Source of the DNA: Diabrotica undecimpunctata
Taxonomy: Eukaryota > Arthropoda > Insecta > Coleoptera > Chrysomelidae
Length of the DNA: 64,000 nucleotides
NCBI RefSeq assembly: GCF_040954645.1
Contig: NC_092806.1
Location: 115,364,458 to 115,428,457 of the forward strand
Reading direction: 5' to 3'
Part shown: one piece after another, positions 1 to 11,161 of the stretch
Layout: each line of letters opens with the position of its first letter
Numbering within the stretch: position 1 is the first letter of the stretch
Position numbers and translations under genes: made by a program
Notes under the pieces: generated by a model
Seen by the model: only the letters and a program-made list of their open reading frames with translations
What the model was told of the DNA's origin: nothing
The model's database searches: none

Positions 1-239
1 TCCCTCTTATGTTTAAAATGTCTTGTTGTTGTGTTTTGGAAATTGTCATAAATTTTGTTTTATTAGCATTAAGCATTAGTCCGCTTTTCTCACTAGCATT
101 TACTACATTATCTAAAAGTGTCTGTAGATCTTGTATATTCTCTGCAATTAGTATAGTATCATCGGCATATCTGATATTGTTGATGGGTCTGCCGTTGATT
201 TTTGCCGGTATGACAGTTTCCAAATATGTAATTTTATAA
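1..239 (-). pseudogene. RTE-like reverse transcriptase fragment (palm)
   Basis: Read on the minus strand, this encodes the RT active-site block of a non-LTR retrotransposon: NNIRYADDT followed by a helix like ILIAENIQDLQ and the conserved LNANKTKFM segment. The YADD box is intact. It is one of several RTE-like pieces in this window that share the IRYADDT context. The window edge cuts the fragment. At about 240-290 it abuts a second, independently placed YADD-containing fragment, so this is not one continuous gene. The plus-strand open frame over the same bases is only the antisense shadow. The clade name is inferred from overall look. Confidence 0.75.
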
Positions 240-269
240 ACTGTTGCAACTTTGACTGCATTTAATTGA

Positions 270-1132
270 AGCACTCCACTGGATATGGGTCACGACTAAA
301 GACTGAAAATTTGGTTTTGTTTAAGTTTAATTTAATGCCCATTTCCTCTCTTGTTTCGTAAACACGATCAAGCAGAGTTTGGAGACGTTCAATATTTTCT
401 GACAGAATGACTGTATCGTCCGCGTATCTAATGACATTAAGTAGTTCCTCGTTGATTTTTATTCCATGTGGCTGTCTCTTAAGTGTCTTTTTAAATAATT
501 AGTTCTAGTAAACCTTAAACAGTGTCGGGGACAAAAAGTAACCTGCTCTAACTCCTCGTTGCATGGAGATTTTGTCGGTGTAGTTACTTTGCATTTTTAC
601 GATAGCAGTTTGATTTCAATATAGATTTTTAATGACACAATATCTTTGTCAGCATCAGCATACTTTATTGCATCAGCAATAATTTTATATGTCATAATGA
701 TTATCTTCGAGATTTTCTTCGCATTTCAGTTTAATTCTGTTGTGGAGTATTTTTAGAAAAATCTTAAGGTTGTGGCTCATTGGGGTAGTTAATCGATATT
801 CTGGGCATTTCCTAGCATTGTGTTTTTTTTAGAAATTGCGAGATGGACTTAAGCCAGTCTGTGAGAATCACTCCAGTCTTATATATTACATTGAAAATTT
901 TTACTACTAGTTTTATGTTATCTTGATCTATTAGCTTCAGTAACTTAGTAGGGGTAGTAGGTGTACCATCTGGACCACCTGCTTTCCTACTTTTATAATT
1001 TTTATAGCGTGCTCTACCTCTGATTTCATAATTTCTGGACGGTCAGTACAATTTTGGTAGGATTCGGTAATATTATTTCTGTCATCTTCAAACAACTCTG
1101 ATGTATATACAGTAGCCATTCTCTTCATATTT
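270..1132 (-). pseudogene. RTE-like RT relic, second copy
   Basis: Minus-strand order is an EN-RT linker (YTSELFEDD, then EIMKSEVEHAIK and a damaged GKxGGPDG box at about 935-1130), the RT fingers (about 600-930, many stops), a damaged RGVRQGC box at about 520-600, and a second VIRYADDTVILSENIE block at 310-450 followed by NLNKTKF. Stops and frameshifts are spread throughout, so it is dead. The YADD box differs in sequence from the one at 1-239, which shows two separate copies lying end to end in the same orientation. Confidence 0.75.
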
Positions 1133-1240
1133 CGTTCTCATTTACAATAACTTTATTGTTATTGTTAACTAGTACTGAGGGAACCCGTTTTTTCTCGCAC
1201 GTCGCACCTTTTTCTCATCCATTTTTCTTTAACTAATTTT

Positions 1241-1545
1241 ATACTACTACTACTAAGGATTTCCACAGTTTTCACTGTCTTCCTTCACTCAACCGTTTTC
1301 TCCAATTTTCCCTGTCATTCCAGTCTCCATCTCGCAGGGTTCTTTTCTCCATAGCCTCGTCGATTTCATCTCTGAATGACCTTCGGGGTCTTCCTCTCTT
1401 TCTTCTTCCAATCTTCTGTGATTTTGTTTATCCAGCGTCCTCTGTCCGCTCTTCTGACGTGGCCGTACCAGGATAGTCTCTTCTCCTCTATATAGTCGAT
1501 TATGTCTGATTGCACTCCCATTCTCCGCTTAATCTCTGCGTTTTA
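1241..1545 (-). pseudogene. Non-LTR RT C-terminal tail fragment
   Basis: On the minus strand the reading runs EIKRRMGVQSDIIDYIEEK, LSWYGHVRRADRGRW, then a GRPRRSFRDEIDEAM segment and GDWNDRENWRK. This is the basic C-terminal region that follows the RT domain in many insect non-LTR elements (WYGHV...GRPRR signature). It interrupts the colinear order of the RTE-like pieces around it (linker at 1546-1980, RT at 270-1132), so it is probably a separate insertion or fragment. Confidence 0.7.
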
Positions 1546-1980
1546 AACTAATTTTATCTCCCCTTTAATTATTCTCTGTAGAAGTCTATATTCTCTTTCA
1601 TTCGATTTTATAAGTCGACGTTATTCTATCAGTGTCAAGATGTCTTAATCAAGAAAAATAAAACTTATTTTTCTTGATTAAGTTGCTTTTAGAGTCATTG
1701 TTTATGGAGATTTCGTTAACTTGATTTTTTATTTTATTCCATAGTTCCTCTGTATCTTCCAGTTATACTCCGATGCTATTTATTCTCTTGTTAAATTCTT
1801 TTTTAATGTCATCATTTAAGCTTGTATCGCCAAAGTTAAGTATATTTGTTTTTGTTTTTTGTCGCTGGATTGGTTTTAACCTTAGTTTAATATCTGCCAG
1901 TTGGTCCAGTAGCTGCTCCTGGAAATGTACTGACTTTTTTGACGGCACTTCTGAAGCGCTCACTTACACGTGAGCAATAC
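1546..1980 (-). pseudogene. RTE-like EN-RT linker fragment
   Basis: The minus strand keeps an open stretch (1763-1963) with KSVHFQEQLLDQLADIKLRL and then TNILNFGDTSLNDDIKKEF, continuing with stops as LEDTEELWNKIKNQV. This pattern resembles the spacer between endonuclease and RT in RTE-like elements, where an ELW...K segment precedes the YWFDEE box. The protein alone carries no catalytic motif, so the call rests on resemblance and on its position upstream of RT pieces on the same strand. Confidence 0.5.
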
Positions 1981-2434
1981 AAATAAGAATATACCTGCAT
2001 TAATGAGTTAAGAGGAAGTCAAGGACACATCATCTATAATTAAGTACATAAGCACAGAAAAATCAGAATTTCATAACAATCGGTTACAATAACACCTCTC
2101 ACAATTTCACTCAAAATATGACTATTTGCGCACAAGATCGAGGCAAAATAAGTCAACTGTCAAATTGGTTCTGCTAGTCATTGCCAATTTATAAACATTT
2201 ACAGGTTAAATCTAATAATTCCTTAATATAATTTTTTTTAAACGATATCCGAATTGGAACGAATGTGAAATGTAATTCTCATTAAAATCAATTGTGATTT
2301 AATCCCATATAAAATAATATTTAACTTAATCATGGCATAAGAAAACAGTTTCAGAACCTCTTTAATGAAGAAGCGTACCTAAGTAAAGAAGGTAAACTTT
2401 ATAATTATAAGTTATCATAAAGGTTGTACAAATT
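1981..2434. other. No recognisable feature
   Basis: AT-rich sequence between the minus-strand RTE pieces and the I-like insertion. I see no extended reading frame with family motifs, no tandem array and no clear inverted repeat. Confidence 0.5.
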
Positions 2435-2446
2435 AATGATGAAATA

Positions 2447-3448
2447 TTAATGTGTCACTTACAAAGTTTAGTAAGGCAGAAACCAACCAGGATTTGATTA
2501 GGAAATCCTTACTAGAAATTCTTTATTTTAAGAAATTCGATCGGGTACTCTACACTGACGCATCAAAGAGCGAAACGGGGGTTGGTTGTGCGGTTACCAC
2601 TACGGAAACAGTCGTTAGTTCATGTCAAATACCTGCCACATGCAGCGTTCACACTGGTGAACTGTATGCTATTTACCAAGCCTTCAAACTCTGTACAGCA
2701 CCCAATCAACATATTGCCATCTGTACAGACTCCCTTGCCTCTATCCAGTCCATAATAATCTATTTACTAATTACCCTCTTGTAGAAAAAATCCATGATAT
2801 TTACCAAAATCTTATCATTCACGACATCCATATCACTATCATATGGATTCCCTCCCACATCGGGATTATGGGTAACGACAACGCCGATCGCTTTGCCAAA
2901 GAAGCTGCTGTATCCAATTGTACACCACGTAATATGCAAATTGCCAGTGACCTAAAAACTAGTATAAAGAAACTCGTACGAAATTACTGGCATAATCATT
3001 GGAACCAATCCACTACATTTTTACACCAAATAGATCAGACGATTGAGCGGTTCGTTATCCCTGGTATAACTAGAAATGAGATGGTTGTTGCTAGAAGATT
3101 GCGTATCGGGCACACCAGATTTACACATCGTCACCTAATGAATTCTACACCTAAGCCAATCTGTCACTATTGTCAATCTTCACTAAGCGTTCTACACATC
3201 CTTGTAGACTGCCCTCATTACAATAAACGACGCCAAGAACTGGGCATGAAGGGCGACATCATAGATATATTATCGAACCAGAGCCAAGTCATCACAGCTA
3301 TCCAGTTCCTGAAGCTATAAAACTTACTAAATAATATATAACTATAGTATATTATAATATGTAATTGTACCTTATATATAATTGTATCCACGGTGCCTCG
3401 TGCTAATGGCCGAAGCTGTCACAAGCACGTTAAATTAAATAAAAAAAA
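2447..3448 (+). mobile_element. 5'-truncated I-like non-LTR insertion with 12-bp TSD
   Basis: The copy is bounded by the same 12 bases, AATGATGAAATA, at 2435-2446 and 3449-3460. The right boundary follows a poly-A run at 3441-3450, so a few A bases are shared between tail and TSD. The body carries RNase H and the C-terminal zinc region of an I/Jockey-type ORF2, then a 3' UTR of about 120 bp. It starts abruptly inside ORF2, the usual result of incomplete target-primed reverse transcription. The perfect TSD suggests a fairly recent insertion despite the coding frameshift. Confidence 0.8.
2452..3320 (+). pseudogene. RNase H and C-terminal domain of I-like ORF2, frameshifted
   Basis: The first frame (to about 2760) shows RNase H: VLYTDASKSETGVGCA with the first Asp, HTGELYAIYQAF with the Glu, and ICTDSLASIQS with the second Asp. 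A frameshift near 2752-2784 then moves the reading to WIPSHIGIMGNDNADRFAKEA, which carries the last catalytic Asp. The tail includes a CHYC...HILVDCPHY cysteine-histidine cluster, the usual C-terminus in this clade. All four RNase H acidic positions are present across the two frames. It has no start codon of its own because the 5' end was lost at insertion. Confidence 0.8.
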
Positions 3449-3460
3449 AATGATGAAATA

Positions 3461-4260
3461 AAGAAAATAATAATGGATAATAGGTCAATATCAATGGTTC
3501 ATTTAGTGTCTACACAAAAAATTTAACCTGTATTCAGTAAATAAAAAAATCGATCAAAACGGTCATTTCAAAATATGTAAATCAATGTACACAAGAAAAT
3601 AAGTTTCAAATTGCTAAACATATTGAAATGACTATAATATGGACATTATTTTCTTCGACTTGAGGAATTATGTGTTTTTCAAACTGGCCTAATAAATATT
3701 TTAAAACTGTTTTAATTCAATTTAAATAAGTTCATTATGTAATTAAAAAATAATAAATTTGCTGCACTGTCAGAATCCAATTAGGTAAACAAAACAAGCA
3801 TAATAAGAAGATAATAAGGAAGTGTTTGTATTGAGGTCGTTGACAAATAAACAAAATTTTACGGGGGACAGAAGTCAAGAAATTTTTGAATAAATTGCGA
3901 TTTTATGAGGTCAGGTCGCTCATAGTGTGAATGACGAAAGGCCACAGCTGGACTTTCATACTTTCTTAATTCTTATTATCTCCCTTCTGAGTTCTTGGTA
4001 TCCCTTTGGCTTATGTTGGCCTGTTTGGATTACGCATATATCAATATTGGTTTGGGCAATTATGTCCTTGTAATTTATAAATTATGTAATTAAGAAAAAA
4101 GCATTATTACAAAACATATTTTTGCTTTAAAACTCGTAACTTTGGTCGGAAATCGTTTTCAGAATACTTTTTTAAAGGTTTTTTTAAAAAGATATTGTCT
4201 ATTCTGAAAAATGCATACTTACTGCTACGTTATTTACAACTAATTGTTCATTTAAAATAT
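3461..4260 (-). other. AT-rich spacer with a possible RTE endonuclease scrap
   Basis: Most of this stretch shows nothing. At about 3870-4085 the minus strand can be read, with stops, as KDIIAQTNIDICVIQT followed by GQHKPKGYQEL. This weakly resembles the early part of RTE-like APE endonucleases (a DI..I.ET stretch then KGTKEL). It is short and lacks the catalytic Asp/His boxes, so it may be chance. Confidence 0.3.
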
Positions 4261-4261
4261 A

Positions 4262-4350
4262 CATCGATGTATTTTGCGATCCATTAATCAGAAATATTTG
4301 CGATGCATGGATATTTTTGCGATATATCGAACTGAAAAATCGATGTTGCC
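4262..4350. repeat. ATCGAT-rich cluster
   Basis: A short stretch dense in CATCGATG, GATATATCGA and GATGCATC words, resembling the better organised cluster at 7571-7735. Such clusters occur as subterminal repeats in some insect DNA transposons, but I find no matching terminus, so it is only described. Confidence 0.35.
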
Positions 4351-4480
4351 GATGCATCTATAAAATCATCAATAAATTTAAGAAAGAGTATAGATTCTGA
4401 TAGCTAAAAATCTAGGATAGAATAAGACAGGACATATGAGATCAGAAAAATGAGACCCTGTCTAAAATTTTAATGCTCTT

Positions 4481-5195
4481 ATTGACGTGACAACGTCTTA
4501 AATTAGGTTGTGGCTCGGAGTCATTTAAGAAAAAGTGTAACGCCCGCTCACGTCTCTTACAGTGAGTCGCCGAACGAGAGAGAGGCCCGCCGGACCGGCG
4601 AATGCCTTGCGTCTCTCTCCCACTCAAACATGATCGGTCCGCTGCGCGCGGCACTAGAGAATTAGGCGCGTTGAATCGCTAAAGTTGAAAATCGTTGAAA
4701 GTATCGTCAGCTGTGTCTGTAGTGAAAATGTGGAGTGCTTAGATTCGTCATTTACAACAACTACAACAATAAAGGTAAATAATTGTACACTAATATTTCA
4801 TTATCGTAAACTATGATTGATTGATTAATTGTTAGATTGACACAAAAGTTGAGAAACTGAGTTTATAGGTTATGTCATACTATTGACAAATGTTGATAGT
4901 GTTAAGTAAATTATTAGTTTAAATCACTCTGCAATCAATCGTAATTCAGTCGATTGAGAAGAAACCGCGCGTATTGCTAGTCAAACATTTAAAATAACAA
5001 ATTATAACCTCTCACTCAAATAGAAATTAGTTAAGTTTAAGTTTACATGTACAATGTTTTAGTAAACAAAATATATTTCTATAGTTAAAATTTGTGCAAT
5101 TCTTATTTTCATTCAATTCCTTGTTCCTATTGTGCAATTTAATAATATTCATATCAATAAATATTCTACCGAGAAAAAGACGTTGTCACGTAAAA
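4481..5195. repeat. Unassigned inverted-repeat unit with GC-rich segment
   Basis: A 14-base inverted repeat, ACGTGACAACGTCT at 4484-4497 and its complement within AAGACGTTGTCACGT at 5178-5192, brackets about 680 bp. Next to the left arm lies a segment (about 4540-4670) far richer in G and C than the rest of the window, with its own local hairpin (GAGAGAGAGGC against GCGTCTCTCTC). The interior has no credible protein. It looks like a non-autonomous DNA transposon or one end of a larger element, but I cannot name a superfamily, and the exact ends and TSD are not clear. Confidence 0.45.
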
Positions 5196-5344
5196 TCTTC
5201 GCCCGTAAAACCGACTTTACAGGCAACCGATTTTTTTTTATTTAACATTATTGCGTTGTATATTTTATCAGTATTTACCAACCAATATAAATAATTATAA
5301 CCTAAAACGAAACAATCGGTCATCCACCATTTTTATTATAATTA

Positions 5345-7268
<1,924 letters not shown>

Positions 7269-7288
7269 ATATATATATATATATATTT

Positions 7289-7570
7289 TAATGTCTAGCT
7301 GATAGCATATAAAATCTTATGTAAAAGAATACAGTAAAAAAAGATCGCAGCGTAAGTAAACTAAAGAAAATTAATTGTTGATGTTGCTATTACCAACGCA
7401 AAAAAAACAGTTTACTTGGTGAACTTGTTACACATTTCTTTTTCTTTAGTGTTACTAGACTAAAAACTCACGGATTACACTAAAGCAATTAGTAGAGAGT
7501 GGGAATGGTTGATCCATTGGAGCTGAAAAATCTTTATTTAACAATAATAGTATAAATAAATAGTGGAGGT
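7289..7570. other. No recognisable feature
   Basis: AT-rich spacer between the (TA)n remnant and the ATCGATAT cluster. No family motif seen. Confidence 0.5.
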
Positions 7571-7735
7571 TTTTATTCGATGTATCGAATAAAATACATC
7601 GATATATCGTTAAATATTTACTTGATTTACTCGATTTTTCGAATAAAATACATCGATATATCGTTAAATATTTACTGTAACAGATGTATAGGATTGGTTC
7701 GATACATCGGATAATAAATATCGATATATACCGAG
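7571..7735. repeat. Tandem ATCGATAT-containing direct repeat
   Basis: A 38-bp unit is present twice without change at 7585-7622 and 7639-7676 (period 54 bp). It begins TCGAATAAAATACATCGATA. Partial copies (GATACATCGGATAATAAATA) follow to about 7730. The palindromic ATCGATAT core and tandem spacing are typical of transposase-binding subterminal repeats, but I find no TIR pair nearby. Confidence 0.6.
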
Positions 7736-8580
7736 CAACCGTAGATGGAACAGTTAGTTGCATTAATCGATTTATTTTCTTATGATTACCGTAAACTATA
7801 ATCATTATTTAATTGTTTGTCTGCGCTGTCAGACTTAATTTTGTCATACTTTGTTACATGTTCTACCTTAGTCTTTAGTTAAGCTTTCATAAACATAACA
7901 TAAACCTTTCATTTTTTTGTTATTAATTTCTTTATGGATGATTTTGTTGTTTGAGTTAAGATCTTCGAATCTACGCAACAGATTCGTAACAGATTTAGAT
8001 ACTTTAGTTCTTGACTAATTACACTTTTCTTAAATTAATATGAACGCATTCATTGAGGGCCAAATTTGACATATTCTTCTTTTATTTCTTGTTTGAGTTA
8101 ATATAAAGAATAGCAGCAAAAGCTAGGAGTGTTTTAACTAAAGATTATGAGAATAATTTTTGGCCGGCAAACGGCGAATACCCTGTAATTATGGATAAAT
8201 AAAAAATACAGTAAAAGTTGAAGACAATAAAGATAATTAAAATAGACGATTAAGATAGCCATTTATACGTTAAGAGCTAAAGAGACCGTAAGACATGAGA
8301 GCAACTTCTAAAGGAGACTACGAAAACTAAAGATAAAAAAGAAAATTAAAAGTGGAATGAAGAAAATTAAGATTGAAATTGAATTAAATATTAATTATAA
8401 AAAATATCCTCGCTACTGATTGAGAACTTTGTTTTGTAAAATGTGGCTAAAATATAGTACGAGGCTTGTTTAATTAAAACCCAGAAAATCTTTGGCCCAG
8501 AAAAAATGTATTTGCAGTATATCTCCAAATAATTACTACTACAATTAAGGTACATATCGCATTTTTTCATGCTTGTGGTT
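7736..8580. other. No recognisable feature
   Basis: AT-rich sequence without extended coding, tandem or inverted structure that I can identify. Confidence 0.45.
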
Positions 8581-8584
8581 GTTG

Positions 8585-9165
8585 CTCTAAGCATCTGCTT
8601 GTTCTACGGCATTTTGTACTTCTTCATCCGATTGAAAACAATTACTTTTAACGCCTTTTTCAGTGGTCCAAACATGTGAAAATGATCAAGGCTATACATT
8701 GGGACTATAGAGTAAATACTCTGATGGCCTCTATTAATTTCGTTGTAGATTTTCTTTCATTACTTTGACATCTGAGGATGAGCATTGTCGTGCAGAAGAA
8801 TGACACCAAGATTCGTCGACAGCAATTATTGACGAAATAAAATCATTACCGTTTTACCTGCATCCTTGCTAAGAACGTGGCTATCTACACGCTATATAGA
8901 TAACGACATTGTTTTTTTGACCATAGGAATTAAGATACACCTAAAGTTATCTTTCTGAAACAATTCTTGTGTAAAACAGTGATACCCATTCCTTTTGAGA
9001 ACTGGCTGGACAGTTCGAGCATTCACGTTAACTTGCCTAGCAATTTGTACACTATTGCAGGGTTCACTATCTACCACAAAAGCACAAATATCAATATCCC
9101 TATTTTGACGCTCCTCATCGATAGTGACCACGTGGTTCATTACCTTCATGACACTTTTTAAAACT
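8585..9165 (-). pseudogene. Mariner-type transposase relic
   Basis: The minus strand gives a helix-turn-helix-like segment (NRDIDICAFVVDSEP, then NSVQIARQVNVNARTV and LKRNGYH). After frame changes it gives the second catalytic region ILLHDNAHPQMSK, then HFHMFGPLKKALK and SDEEVQNAVEQADA near 8600-8700. These are typical mariner boxes (a LLHDNARPH-like motif with the second Asp, an FGPLK box). Several frameshifts and stops separate them, and the first catalytic Asp region is not recognisable, so this is a dead, partly deleted copy. I could not define TIRs. Confidence 0.7.
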
Positions 9166-11076
9166 GTTTACACATCTCGAAGTTTGAAAATGTTTCGTGG
9201 TATTTTTAACTGTTGTAACACGTCTATTTTCGAAGACAACAATAAATAAATCAATTACTTCGCGTATCGAATGACCCTGAAAGTACCATGTTACAAGTTA
9301 CACTTTTTCTTGGACGGTATACAAAGTAATAGGCATTTTATTAATTATTTGTTTATTCTTTCAAAACTTCGTTTGAAATGTTTAATGTGAATGTGACAAT
9401 TACGACAATTCGTACCTACTGTGAAATGAATATAGAGGTGGAAACGTGTAACATGTCACAGCGATTGCCATTGTGTTATATGGTCAATAAAACAATGTCG
9501 TGATCTGTATAGTTGATCTGTGTAAAGATTATAGTACAAAAATAGCTACTCTATTGGGTTATTAAAAAAAAACAATCATGGACTTACTTTACTTGCGTAC
9601 TTATATTGCAGAAGCGATAATTTTGGCTGAAAAACAGTACCAAGAAAGAAGGGTCGTCCTTTCACCACACTGCATAATTCTCCAACTGTCCAAACTCAAC
9701 GCGTTCTTTAATCCCACAAAATTTCGAATTCAGACCAATTACTGAAGAACATTTGGATGAAATGGATCATTTAACAAAACATGATGGAAATGATTTCGTT
9801 TCTAGATGTTCACTTCCGTGTTGAAAACGATGGTCGCGAAGGCGCTAAATACAACATACACTTATGTTTAAATAAAAATAACAATTGTTACAAATTTTAT
9901 CATCGTCAGTAGTTTTTTGTAAATATTTTTAAATCAAAGAACTCATTAAGTATGTGACATTTTCATTTTACTATCGACTCATGGAGTAGACGAATGACTA
10001 CAATGGATTTATACCGTTGACACACAAATAATTTAGTTCAAATATTTCGTCGAAAATGGCACTTTGTACAAAATTCTAGTTGGGACCAAAAATTTATAAA
10101 AAAAATGATACCTTATACATCCACAAGCATAAATTTGTAATCCAACAAATTCATAATTCATGTGAAAGCTTTAATAAAATAGGAGATTATCGGTAAAAAT
10201 GCTAAAAAATGTAATAGGTATTAAAAGCTCAATAAAAAACATTATCCATTACAATGAAGTAACGTTGCAAAATAGTAATTAGAAATTTAATCTTTGTGAG
10301 ATTAATAAATGCAAACAGAAGACCCAGATAGTTATTGTTTAGCGGTATAATCATAAATCGTATGCCGATTTCTACGTACAATAATTTTATTATATTTGTA
10401 TCAATAAAACCTTTCACATGATTTCCTCGACAGATAATGAAGGAGAAAATTGCAGGAATTACATTGTTTTCTCGAATCTAAAAATAAAATGGTACATTGT
10501 TGTGATAATATCTAGTATATTTAACATCTATTTATGTGAGTACCATAATTAATCTCTTAAGATAATGCAGGTAGTTTATATAAAATTATAATCTGTTTGT
10601 ATATATTGTAAGAATTGGGGTCATGGATTAATAGTAGAGAACATTAAGATTAAGCATGTGAAATTAGCTTTTGATAAATAAAACAAACCAAAAACTAATT
10701 TTTGCAAAAATTTGCGAAAGAAAGTTATGAATTTTGTAAGAAAACACACCTATACTTTGGAGAATATAAAAATTTTAAGGGAAAAAAATTAATTAGATCA
10801 CCCGCATTATTAGTAGTTTTAATAAAAATAGACGACTGCAATGGCTTGACTACTTTATTACGGTACTGAGAAAATAAAAGAAATATGTGTAAAGAAAGTG
10901 GTGAGGTAAGAGAAAAGAGATCAGAAGGACTTAAGAATGTGTAAAGAATGTGTTAAGAAAAAACCAAAAACACAAAAAACACGAGCTAATGAGCACGAAG
11001 TAATGAGGACTGAAATGAATATGATATGAAATAATATGAAAAGGAAATAAGATTTGGTTGACCGAAGGGACGAGAA
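9166..11076. other. Spacer without identifiable genes
   Basis: Almost 2 kb of AT-rich sequence. Short frames occur but none shows a family motif. A frame at about 9580-9750 (MDLLYLRTYIAEAIILAEK) is open for some 55 codons, and I do not recognise it. No tandem array or clear inverted repeat. Confidence 0.4.
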
Positions 11077-11089
11077 TACTGCAAGACTT
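11077..11089. repeat. TSD, right (3') copy of the I-like element
   Basis: TACTGCAAGACTT, identical to 16391-16403. It marks the 3' boundary of the minus-strand I-like retrotransposon. Confidence 0.9.
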
Positions 11090-11113
11090 GTGTGTGTGTG
11101 AGAGAGAGAGATG
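11090..11113 (-). repeat. Microsatellite 3' tail (CT)n(CA)n of the I-like element
   Basis: On the minus strand, CT repeats followed by CA repeats end exactly at the TSD. Insect I-like elements often end in short simple repeats instead of poly-A, so this is read as the priming tail of the element and not as an independent microsatellite. Confidence 0.75.
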
Positions 11114-11161
11114 GCATTAGACAAAAAATCTTTTTGCCACAGAAAATTGTTATAAGGATGT

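Noticed and set aside
4442..4654. 70-codon minus-strand frame in the GC-rich segment
   Set aside because: No family motif; the segment lies inside an inverted-repeat unit and is better explained as non-coding element DNA.
10809..10830. TAATAAT-like sequence considered as the 3' end of the I-like element
   Set aside because: The perfect 13-bp TSD at 11077-11089 fixes the 3' end at 11090, next to the CT/CA tail.
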